Source of the DNA: an uncultured Lachnospiraceae bacterium
GTDB taxonomy: Bacteria > Bacillota > Clostridia > Lachnospirales > Lachnospiraceae
Direction: 5' to 3'
Assembly (NCBI GenBank): GCA_910586405.1
Contig: CAJUII010000058.1
Span: 9,746-15,076, forward strand
DNA: 5,331 nucleotides
In this document: one piece after another, positions 1-5,331 of the stretch
How the letters are laid out: every line of letters starts with the position of its first letter
Position numbering within the stretch: position 1 is the first letter of the stretch
Notes under the pieces: generated by a model
Told to the model about the DNA's origin: nothing
What the model saw: only the letters and a program-made list of their open reading frames with translations
The model's database searches: none
Made by a program: the position numbers and the translations under genes

Positions 1-503
1 TTTTGTTCAAAGGAACAATCCGCGAAAATCTCCTGTGGGGAAATGAACATGCTTCTGAGCAGGACATTGAGGACGCACTGCGCATCTCACAGGCGAAGGA
101 GTTTGTGGATACCAAGGAGGGCAGACTTGATTTTATGATCGCGCAGGGCGGCAAGAATCTCTCAGGCGGCCAGAAACAGCGCCTTACGATTGCGCGCGCC
201 ATTGTGCGCAAGCCCGATATCCTGATTCTTGACGACAGCGCTTCGGCGCTTGACTTTGCCACAGATGCAAAGCTGCGCGCGGCGGTCAAGGATATGGGAA
301 ATGACATGACTGTCATTATTGTGTCGCAGCGCGCGGCGTCGATCATGTATGCAGACAAGATTATCGTGATGGATGACGGTGCGGTGGCAGGCATTGGCAC
401 GCACGAACAGCTTCTTGCGGACAATAGAATCTATCAGGAAATCTATTATTCGCAATTTCCCGACAAGAAAGCAAATGCTGCGAATGAACAGGCGCGGAGG
501 TAA
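1..503 (+). CDS. ABC exporter half-transporter, C-terminal part of ATP-binding domain (5' truncated by window)
   Basis: This is the end of an ABC multidrug/lipid-type exporter subunit. The reading frame is open at the left edge, and the sequence starts just after the Q-loop with LFKGTIRENL, which is internal to the domain. The TTG at position 3 is therefore a Leu codon and not a start. The membrane domain and Walker A lie outside the window. Visible motifs are the ABC signature LSGGQ (159-173), Walker B ILILDD with Asp at the catalytic Glu position (234-236), the D-loop SALD, and a switch region reading VSQR, with Gln (327-329) in place of His. In heterodimeric exporters such as TM287/288 and BmrCD, Asp and Gln at these positions mark the subunit carrying the degenerate ATP site, while its intact signature completes the partner's working site. 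The stop at 501-503 is 5 bp before the next gene, which encodes the predicted partner, so the two form one operon. The transported substrate cannot be told from this fragment. Confidence 0.95.
   Translation, partial: LFKGTIRENLLWGNEHASEQDIEDALRISQAKEFVDTKEGRLDFMIAQGGKNLSGGQKQRLTIARAIVRKPDILILDDSASALDFATDAKLRAAVKDMGNDMTVIIVSQRAASIMYADKIIVMDDGAVAGIGTHEQLLADNRIYQEIYYSQFPDKKANAANEQARR
496..500 (+). promoter_or_regulatory. Ribosome binding site inside the end of the upstream gene
   Basis: GGAGG sits 8 nt before the ATG at 509 and lies within the last codons of the first ABC subunit, immediately before its TAA stop. It fixes the start of the second subunit and suggests translational coupling, which would suit two subunits needed in equal amounts. 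Confidence 0.8.
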
Positions 504-508
504 TCAGA

Positions 509-2272
509 ATGAAAGAGATGAATCAAGATATCTTAAAAAAGGTCTTAGACCACATCGGAAAATACAAAATTTTCCTGTTTTTTTCCATTGTGCTTGCGGC
601 GATTTCGGTAATACTTACCTTATATATACCGATTCTCACCGGTCAGGCGGTGGATTGCATTCTTGGTCCCAGCGCGGTAGATTTTGACGGGATTTTGGAT
701 ATACTAAAGAAGATGGCAGTGATTATCGTGCTGACAGCGCTGGTGCAGTGGGTGATGAACGCCTGCAACAACAAGATTGCCTATCAGGTGGTGCGCGACG
801 TGCGCGACGAGGCGTTTAAAAAATTGCAGATTCTGCCGCTCAAATACATTGACGGACATTCCCACGGTGACATTGTGAGCCGCGTCATCGCAGATGTAGA
901 CCAGTTCTCCGATGGTCTGCTGATGGGCTTTACCCAGCTTTTTACGGGCGTGGTGACGATTATCGGCACGCTGGTCTTTATGTTTTCCATCAATGTCTCC
1001 ACGACGGTAGTTGTTGTGATACTGACACCACTGTCATTTTTTATCGCGGGATTTATCGCAAAAAGGACATTCAGCATGTCCAAACTCCAGTCCGAGACGC
1101 GCGGGGAGCAGACGGCGCTGATTGACGAGATGATTGGCAATGAGAAGGTGGTGAAGGCATTTGGGCATGAGCCGCAGGTGATGGAGAAATTCACCGAAAT
1201 CAATGACCGGCTCCAAAAGGCAAGTGTCAAGGCAATCTTTTTCTCCTCGCTGACCAATCCCTGCACGCGCTTTGTCAACAGCCTTGTCTATGCGGGCGTG
1301 GGAATCCTCGGTGCATTTCTGGCGATCAAAGGCTATATCAGCGTGGGGCAGCTCACGAGCTTTCTAAGCTATGCCAACCAATACACAAAGCCGTTTAACG
1401 AGATCTCCGGCGTGGTGACGGAATTGCAGACGGCGCTTGCGTGTGCGGGCAGGGTGTTTGAGTTTATCGAGGAGGAGCCGCAGATGGCGGAGCCGGACAA
1501 CGCGGCAGTCCTACAGGCGCCAAAGGGAAGTATCTCAATGCAGAATGTCTGCTTTTCATACAATCCTGACCAGAAGCTCATTCAGAATTTTAATCTGGAG
1601 GTCAAGCCCGGTCAGCGCGTGGCGATCGTAGGTCCGACCGGCTGCGGAAAAACAACTGTCATAAATTTGCTCATGCGGTTCTATGATGTTAATAGTGGAA
1701 GTATTCGGATTGACGGCATTGATCTTAGGAACATGACGCGCAAAAGCCTGCGGGAGAGCTTTGGCATGGTCTTGCAGGAGACATGGCTTCACGCGGGGAC
1801 AATCCGGGAGAACATTGTGATGGGAAAACCGGACGCCACAGACGACGAGGTGATCGCAGCGGCGAAGGCGGCGCACGCACACAGCTTTATCAAGCGTCTG
1901 CCAATGGGATATGACACGGTGATCACAGAGGATGGCGGCAGTCTCTCACAGGGACAGAAGCAGCTTCTGTGCATTACGCGCGTGATGCTCTGTCTGCCCC
2001 CGATGCTCATTCTCGACGAGGCGACCTCCTCCATCGACACGCGCACAGAGATCAAAATCTCGCAGGCATTCAATACCATGATGAAGGGAAGAACGAGTTT
2101 TATCGTGGCGCACAGGCTTTCCACCATTCGCGAGGCGGATATCATTCTTGTCATGAAGGACGGCAACATTATCGAGCAGGGGAACCATGAAACACTTCTG
2201 AGGAAAGAGGGCGGCTTTTATGCAAAGCTGTATAACTCTCAGTTTGAAGCGGTGTCAGGCTGCGATGCGTAG
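509..2272 (+). CDS. ABC exporter half-transporter (membrane domain plus ATPase), catalytic partner of a heterodimer
   Basis: This is a complete 587-aa half-transporter, the usual length for the exporter family, acting in the cytoplasmic membrane. Residues about 20-315 form the membrane domain, with hydrophobic segments near 20-45, 67-86, 138-160, 163-184 and 253-275 plus a less distinct segment after it. Residues about 342-575 form the ATPase: Walker A GPTGCGKTT (375-383), Q-loop Gln423, signature LSQGQ (479-483), Walker B LILDE with catalytic Glu504, and switch His535 in VAHR. The signature has Gln for the first Gly of LSGGQ, which is the expected defect in the partner of a subunit with a degenerate catalytic site. 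Paired with the upstream subunit, this predicts one hydrolysing site (this Walker A/B and the upstream signature) and one non-hydrolysing site. The ATG is supported by GGAGG 8 nt upstream. Relatives export drugs, peptides or lipids; the substrate here is unknown and no regulator gene is visible. Confidence 0.95.
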   Translation: MKEMNQDILKKVLDHIGKYKIFLFFSIVLAAISVILTLYIPILTGQAVDCILGPSAVDFDGILDILKKMAVIIVLTALVQWVMNACNNKIAYQVVRDVRDEAFKKLQILPLKYIDGHSHGDIVSRVIADVDQFSDGLLMGFTQLFTGVVTIIGTLVFMFSINVSTTVVVVILTPLSFFIAGFIAKRTFSMSKLQSETRGEQTALIDEMIGNEKVVKAFGHEPQVMEKFTEINDRLQKASVKAIFFSSLTNPCTRFVNSLVYAGVGILGAFLAIKGYISVGQLTSFLSYANQYTKPFNEISGVVTELQTALACAGRVFEFIEEEPQMAEPDNAAVLQAPKGSISMQNVCFSYNPDQKLIQNFNLEVKPGQRVAIVGPTGCGKTTVINLLMRFYDVNSGSIRIDGIDLRNMTRKSLRESFGMVLQETWLHAGTIRENIVMGKPDATDDEVIAAAKAAHAHSFIKRLPMGYDTVITEDGGSLSQGQKQLLCITRVMLCLPPMLILDEATSSIDTRTEIKISQAFNTMMKGRTSFIVAHRLSTIREADIILVMKDGNIIEQGNHETLLRKEGGFYAKLYNSQFEAVSGCDA

Positions 2273-2273
2273 T

Positions 2274-2301
2274 ATGTGAAAACGAGCTTTAGATGTGAAA
2301 A
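2274..2301 (+). repeat. Short direct repeat ATGTGAAAA x2 in the gap after the ABC operon
   Basis: Two exact 9-bp copies of ATGTGAAAA (2274-2282 and 2293-2301) have starts 19 bp apart, directly after the ABC stop codon. The rest of the 102-bp gap to the next gene shows no GC-rich hairpin with a T-tract and no convincing promoter. The repeat could be a pair of regulator half-sites or chance in A/T-rich sequence. Confidence 0.35.
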
Positions 2302-2374
2302 TTTTGCCCGAATCGTTACTGTGAGCGGCTGTGCATAGTGACAAATCAGTGCAATCAATATAGGAGATAAAAAC

Positions 2375-3343
2375 ATGATAAATAATTTTCTGAACGTATC
2401 AGAGTATGCGGTTCTGGGATTCGTGGGCGTCGTCTTTGCGTATCTGCTGACCAGCTTCCTGCTCGCAATTGGCATGAATAAATTACCGAGAGACCATGGG
2501 CGCGAGTTTGCCCATGACGGCGGACTCTCCGCGGGCAAGCCGCGCGGTGCAGGGTTTGTCTTTATCCTTGTCTTTGTGCTTGCGGCGCTTGTGTTTGGCA
2601 ATGTGGATCGGGAAATGACCATCTATCTGATTTTGACGGTTGCCGCGATGATGACAGGGTATCTCGACGACTGCGCCAAGGTCTCATGGGGAGAGCTTCG
2701 AAAGGGGCTGCTCGATTTGATGATTGCCATCATGACCGCCGTGACCATGGTCAATTTCAATGGAAGTGATGTGCTGATCGCTGTGACGGGGCAGGTTATC
2801 ACACTGCCGCCGGTTCTCTACGGAGTCCTTGCCATTGTGCTGGTGTGGGGTTCCATCAATGTGACAAACTGCGCTGATGGCGTGGACGGCTTGTCTGGCA
2901 CTTTGACAAGTATCACGTTATTTACAATCTATATGATTATGAACAGCACTGGGACAGCGTCGGAATTTTCGTACACAATTCTATTGTTTATCGCCTGTAT
3001 CCTTGGCTATCTGTGGTTTAATGCGACGCCGAGCCGCCTTTTGATGGGCGATGCCGGCTCGCGTGCAATGGGACTTTTTATCGCGATTGCCATCATGAAA
3101 TCGGGCTATCCGTTCTTGTACCTGCTGGCGGCATTTGTACTGATGGTGGACGGAGGCATCGGGCTAGTGAAGGTGTCGCTGCTGCGCTTCCTGCACATCA
3201 AGATACTCACCAAAGTGCGCACGCCGCTGCATGACCATGTGCGCAAGAACTTAGGCTGGTCCAACGCCCAAACAGTCTTTAAATTTGCAATTATTCAGAT
3301 TATGATATCGGCGGCGGTGGTGTGGCTGGTAGGAATGTTATAA
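2375..3343 (+). CDS. MraY/WecA-superfamily phosphosugar-polyprenyl-phosphate transferase (MraY-like, glycosyltransferase family 4)
   Basis: This is a 322-aa integral membrane enzyme with about ten hydrophobic segments (near 12-35, 58-75, 81-97, 112-128, 141-163, 177-190, 198-216, 232-244, 246-267 and 302-322), matching the MraY fold. The family moves a phospho-sugar from a UDP-sugar to undecaprenyl phosphate on the cytoplasmic membrane face; MraY itself makes lipid I for peptidoglycan. Visible motifs are Asp98-Asp99 in GYLDDCAK, NCADGVDGLSG (165-175, with Asp168 and Asp171) and MGDAGS (224-229, with Asp226). The last cytoplasmic motif reads TPLHDH (283-288) where typical MraY has an HHH triplet. 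The N-terminal loop GREFAHDGGLSAGKPRGAG also differs from the usual form. AGGAG 8 nt upstream supports the ATG. No mur or other division-cluster genes are nearby. It may be this lineage's MraY or a paralogue using another UDP-sugar, so I give no gene symbol. Confidence 0.88.
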   Translation: MINNFLNVSEYAVLGFVGVVFAYLLTSFLLAIGMNKLPRDHGREFAHDGGLSAGKPRGAGFVFILVFVLAALVFGNVDREMTIYLILTVAAMMTGYLDDCAKVSWGELRKGLLDLMIAIMTAVTMVNFNGSDVLIAVTGQVITLPPVLYGVLAIVLVWGSINVTNCADGVDGLSGTLTSITLFTIYMIMNSTGTASEFSYTILLFIACILGYLWFNATPSRLLMGDAGSRAMGLFIAIAIMKSGYPFLYLLAAFVLMVDGGIGLVKVSLLRFLHIKILTKVRTPLHDHVRKNLGWSNAQTVFKFAIIQIMISAAVVWLVGML

Positions 3344-3359
3344 AAGAAAAGAGGTACAA

Positions 3360-3878
3360 ATGAACAAACGATTTGAAACGATGCAGTCCAAACGCCTAAC
3401 GATCACCGCGTTTGACATGAAATATCTGGACGACTATTACCATAACTTTGACAAGGAGATTACCCAATACCAGTATCCAGACCCGTTTGACAGTCTGGAG
3501 AGTGCGCGCAAGTGTCTACAGGAATTTATAAATGCGGCGGCGCGCGGCGAGATGTTTTTTCTCGCGCTTCTTGACAGCAATGCTACATTTATAGGCAGCT
3601 TGGAGGTGCATGGACTGATGGAGGAGACGCCGGAGCTTGGAATCTGGATTGCGAAGGAGGAACAGGGAAAAGGCTATGCGTATGAAGCGCTGGCGTGTGT
3701 GCTGGCAAACCTCAAACAGACCAAGCCGGATACATGGTATGTCTACGAGGCGGATCTGCGCAATGAACCAAGTATGAAGCTGGTGTCCAAATTCAAGTTC
3801 CAGAAGAAGGAGATAGACGAATTTACGACAGAATCCGGCAAAGAGTTGAAATTGCAGCAATATTTCGTGCAGCTTTAA
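3360..3878 (+). CDS. GNAT-family N-acetyltransferase (RimJ/RimL-like)
   Basis: This is a 172-aa cytoplasmic protein of normal length for a single-domain GNAT enzyme, transferring an acetyl group from acetyl-CoA to an amine. Features seen are an N-terminal KRLTITAF strand (11-18) typical of the RimJ/RimL-like subgroup, a central strand ELGIWIAKE (92-100), and the acetyl-CoA pyrophosphate-binding loop QGKGYA (102-107), which fits the Q/RxxGxG/A motif. A later stretch, NEPSMKLVSKFKFQK, fits the common N-x-x-S-x-x-L/V family pattern. GAGG 5 nt before the ATG favours this start over the internal Met8. The gene begins 16 bp after the MraY-like gene with no terminator between, so co-transcription is likely. 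The acceptor could be a ribosomal protein N-terminus, an antibiotic or an amino-sugar. The neighbour makes a sugar-lipid role possible, but nothing in the sequence proves it. Confidence 0.85.
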   Translation: MNKRFETMQSKRLTITAFDMKYLDDYYHNFDKEITQYQYPDPFDSLESARKCLQEFINAAARGEMFFLALLDSNATFIGSLEVHGLMEETPELGIWIAKEEQGKGYAYEALACVLANLKQTKPDTWYVYEADLRNEPSMKLVSKFKFQKKEIDEFTTESGKELKLQQYFVQL

Positions 3879-3924
3879 GAATATGATGCGAATTTTCGGA
3901 ATATTTCAAATCTGCCTTCTGCGA

Positions 3925-3953
3925 TTGACAAATATTTGACTAACCTTTATAAT
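3925..3953 (+). promoter_or_regulatory. Perfect-consensus sigma-A (sigma-70) promoter
   Basis: TTGACA (3925-3930) and TATAAT (3948-3953) are separated by exactly 17 bp, the optimal arrangement, in an A/T-rich intergenic stretch. Initiation is expected near 3960, giving a leader of about 65-70 nt before the transglutaminase-like gene at 4028. This separates that gene's transcription from the MraY/GNAT pair, although no intrinsic terminator was seen in 3879-3924, so read-through may occur. Confidence 0.88.
3929..3938. promoter_or_regulatory. Palindrome CAAATATTTG overlapping the -35 box and spacer
   Basis: CAAATATTTG is a perfect 10-bp palindrome that begins within the -35 hexamer and extends into the spacer. 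A repressor bound here would block the promoter. It is short and A/T-rich, so chance is possible. Confidence 0.3.
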
Positions 3954-3965
3954 TAAAGGCATAAT
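3936..3965 (+). promoter_or_regulatory. Possible second, overlapping promoter
   Basis: TTGACT (3936-3941) and CATAAT (3960-3965) each match the consensus at five of six positions and are 18 bp apart, shifted about 11-12 bp downstream of the perfect promoter. Both could direct transcription of the same gene, but the A/T-rich context makes chance -10 matches common. Confidence 0.35.
3944..3959. promoter_or_regulatory. Inverted repeat CCTTTA-TAAT-TAAAGG spanning the -10 box
   Basis: The 6-bp arms (3944-3949 and 3954-3959) are exact reverse complements around a 4-bp centre, and the -10 hexamer lies inside. The position suits an operator for a dimeric regulator covering the -10 and start site. 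No regulator gene is in the window. The stem is too short, and lacks a T-tract, to be a terminator. Confidence 0.4.
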
Positions 3966-3981
3966 ATATAACAGGGACGTT

Positions 3982-4026
3982 ATGGAGGAGCTCATGGGGG
4001 AGTATAAGAATCGAGGAGGAAACTAA
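3982..4026 (+). CDS. Possible 14-codon leader ORF upstream of the transglutaminase-like gene
   Basis: ATG at 3982 opens a frame encoding MEELMGEYKNRGGN that ends with TAA at 4024-4026, one nucleotide before the next gene's ATG at 4028. The main gene's GAGGAGGA ribosome site lies within the last codons of this ORF, as would be expected for coupling. Its own ribosome site is weak (AGGG at 3973-3976), although a GGAGGAG run lies just before the internal Met5 codon. It may simply be a purine-rich leader that happens to be open, and there is no attenuator hairpin. Confidence 0.2.
   Translation: MEELMGEYKNRGGN
4013..4020 (+). promoter_or_regulatory. Strong ribosome binding site
   Basis: GAGGAGGA lies 7 nt before the ATG at 4028 and fixes the start of the transglutaminase-like gene. 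Together with the consensus promoter it predicts strong expression. Confidence 0.8.
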
Positions 4027-4027
4027 T

Positions 4028-5331
4028 ATGCGTATAGTAGAGAAGGTGCTGTACGGATTTGGTGGCTTATTGGCGCTTATACTTCTTTTTATTGCGTTTT
4101 GCCACTATAATCCGGAATTGGCAGTAAAAATCGGTGCAGATTTAAAGGCAAATGCCGGTGAAGCGAATGTGGAAAGCTATGACAATACTGTGCAGATGGT
4201 CAACACGACAGTGACACTCGGACAGCTTCCAGCAGCGCAGAATGTGCGTGCTGCGCAAAACGGCGGCGCACCGGAACAAACGAATCTGGTCAATACACCG
4301 CAGCAGACGAAGGAAACGCGTGCGGCAGATGATGATGAGGGAGAGACTTCCGACAGCAAGTTAAAAATTCCTGATAAGGTTGCGGGGCTGACAGGCTATA
4401 TCCCAGTCAAGGCGACAGGAACAGAGATCACACAGGACAAGGCGGACGAGATCGCAAAGGAACTCAGCAAGGGAGAGACTGGCAGCAATCTCAAATTCGA
4501 CGAGGAGATCTATCCGTATTACGGAATGATCAATGATGCACAGAAAGCAGTCTACAGACAGATTTACGCCAATGCAAACAACCAGAACAAGCATTTTGCA
4601 CCAGTGCAGGACATCACGGCAAACGATCTGAAAAATGCCTTTACGTCAGTTGTCAATGATCATCCTGAGCTGTTTTGGGTTGACACAGCGTACAAGTATC
4701 AGCATACGCCCAAGGGAAGCGTGGCGGACATCACACTTGTATTTAATGTGACAGCGAACAATCTTGACGCGTCGAAGCTGGAGTTTCAGGCGGCGGCGAA
4801 GAAAATTACAGATGAAACTTATGGAAATTACACCGACTACGACAAAGAAAAAATCGTGCATGACACCCTGCTGGACAAGGTGAAATATGATGTGAATGCA
4901 CCGATGAACCAGAGCGCCTACAGTGCGCTGGTGTACGGCAGAACCGTGTGCGCAGGCTATGCGCGGGCTTTCCAGTATGTCATGCAGGAGCTGGATATTC
5001 CCTGCTACTATGTGACTGGATTTGCCGGTGAAAACCATGCATGGAACATCGTAAAGCTCGATGACGGCTGCTACAATGTGGACAGCACTTGGGATGACAC
5101 CAATCCGAATACCTATGATTATTTTAACTGTTCAGATGACGATTTTGCCTCTGATCATGTGAGAAAGGATTTGTCAATCTACCTTCCGCCATGTAAGGGC
5201 AACCGTTACAGCGGTCTCGAAGTCAATCCTTCGGTGACACCGCCGACAGACACGACGACCAAACCAAAACCACCTACAGGCACGACGACCAAGCCCTCAA
5301 CAGGCGGCACAACGACGAAGCCGTCCACGGG
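4028..5331 (+). CDS. Membrane-anchored extracellular transglutaminase-like cysteine protein with Thr/Pro/Lys repeat tail (3' truncated by window)
   Basis: The frame stays open from ATG 4028 to the window end (434 codons). Residues about 8-27 form one hydrophobic segment after a short basic N-terminus: a signal anchor or signal peptide that places the rest outside the membrane. Residues about 40-115 are polar, low-complexity linker. A conserved-looking module follows, including DHPELFWVD (211-219), a pattern often seen ahead of transglutaminase-like domains in Firmicutes surface proteins. The catalytic core is near 270-360: Cys308 in RTVCAGYA, His337 in ENHAWN and Asp352 in VDSTWDD make a full Cys-His-Asp triad. 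Such domains can act as proteases, peptidases or crosslinking amidases; the substrate here is unknown, with cell-wall peptide or surface protein plausible. From about residue 399 a TTTKP-type linker begins, and what follows it is not visible. No lipobox precedes Cys25. The gene has its own promoter and a strong ribosome site. Confidence 0.88.
   Translation, partial: MRIVEKVLYGFGGLLALILLFIAFCHYNPELAVKIGADLKANAGEANVESYDNTVQMVNTTVTLGQLPAAQNVRAAQNGGAPEQTNLVNTPQQTKETRAADDDEGETSDSKLKIPDKVAGLTGYIPVKATGTEITQDKADEIAKELSKGETGSNLKFDEEIYPYYGMINDAQKAVYRQIYANANNQNKHFAPVQDITANDLKNAFTSVVNDHPELFWVDTAYKYQHTPKGSVADITLVFNVTANNLDASKLEFQAAAKKITDETYGNYTDYDKEKIVHDTLLDKVKYDVNAPMNQSAYSALVYGRTVCAGYARAFQYVMQELDIPCYYVTGFAGENHAWNIVKLDDGCYNVDSTWDDTNPNTYDYFNCSDDDFASDHVRKDLSIYLPPCKGNRYSGLEVNPSVTPPTDTTTKPKPPTGTTTKPSTGGTTTKPST
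5252..5331 (+). repeat. Tandem Thr/Lys/Pro/Gly-rich coding repeats, continuing past the window
   Basis: Three successive units encode TTTKPKPPTG (5252-5281), TTTKPSTGG (5282-5308) and TTTKPSTG (5309 onward), each beginning with an ACG/ACA-rich triplet run. At protein level this is an extended, flexible linker of the kind that spans cell wall or joins extracellular domains. The near-identical units could change in number by slippage or recombination. Confidence 0.8.

Noticed and set aside
3..5. TTG as a start codon of a 166-aa protein
   Set aside because: The residues at this point are internal to an ABC ATPase domain, just past the Q-loop. The frame is simply cut by the window edge.
373..687. 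104-aa + strand frame bridging the two ABC genes
   Set aside because: It overlaps both well-supported ABC genes in another frame and shows no recognisable domain, so it is a shadow frame.
784..1278. 164-aa minus-strand frame
   Set aside because: It lies wholly inside the second ABC gene, is antisense to well-conserved coding sequence and has no recognisable domain. The same holds for the other minus-strand frames under the ABC, GNAT and transglutaminase-like genes.
2338..2364. Promoter GTGACA with TATAGG ahead of the MraY-like gene
   Set aside because: The spacer is only 15 bp, the -10 match is poor and it would overlap the ribosome binding site, so transcription could not include that site.
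3879..3924. Intrinsic terminator after the GNAT gene
   Set aside because: Only weak stems are present (CGAA-TT-TTCG and a bulged CAAATC/GATTG), with no GC-rich stem and no following T-run.
4091..4105. Lipoprotein signal around Cys25 of the transglutaminase-like protein
   Set aside because: The residues before the Cys are FIAF. Phe at -1 does not fit the lipobox, which needs Gly, Ala or Ser, so a signal anchor or ordinary signal peptide is more likely.
4646..5038. 130-aa minus-strand frame
   Set aside because: It is antisense to the transglutaminase-like core, whose catalytic motifs show that the + strand is the coding one.

Overview
The window looks like a chromosomal segment of a low-to-mid GC Gram-positive anaerobe, most likely a Clostridia member of the Lachnospiraceae type. 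This placement is inferred from strong GGAGG-type ribosome binding sites, a consensus sigma-A promoter, an MraY-like protein of a divergent kind, and a surface transglutaminase-like protein with a Thr/Pro/Lys-rich tail. No rRNA or other phylogenetic marker is present, so it is not firm. All genes lie on the + strand, and I see no mobile element, tRNA, rRNA or CRISPR array.

Region 1 (1-2272) holds two adjacent ABC exporter half-transporters. The first is cut by the window start, so only the end of its nucleotide-binding domain is visible. The second is complete (587 aa). Their motif defects are complementary. The first has Asp for the catalytic Glu and Gln for the switch His. The second has an intact catalytic site but a degenerate signature, LSQGQ. 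This is the hallmark of a heterodimeric exporter with one degenerate and one working ATP site, as in TM287/288, BmrCD and LmrCD.

Region 2 (2273-3878) is a 102-bp gap, then a 322-aa polytopic MraY/WecA-superfamily phosphosugar transferase, then 16 bp later a 172-aa GNAT acetyltransferase. The spacing suggests these two genes are co-transcribed. The transferase keeps the catalytic Asp motifs but has His-Asp-His where bacterial MraY normally has His-His-His.

Region 3 (3879-5331) begins with a 149-bp intergenic stretch. It contains a perfect TTGACA-17 bp-TATAAT promoter, overlapped by two short palindromes and a possible second promoter, and then a short leader with a 14-codon ORF. Next comes a membrane-anchored, extracellular transglutaminase-like protein with a visible Cys-His-Asp triad. 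It runs into a TTTKP-type repeat tail and off the window end. The theme is the cell envelope: export, lipid-linked sugar synthesis and a surface-exposed enzyme. Only the ABC pair can be tied together functionally with confidence.
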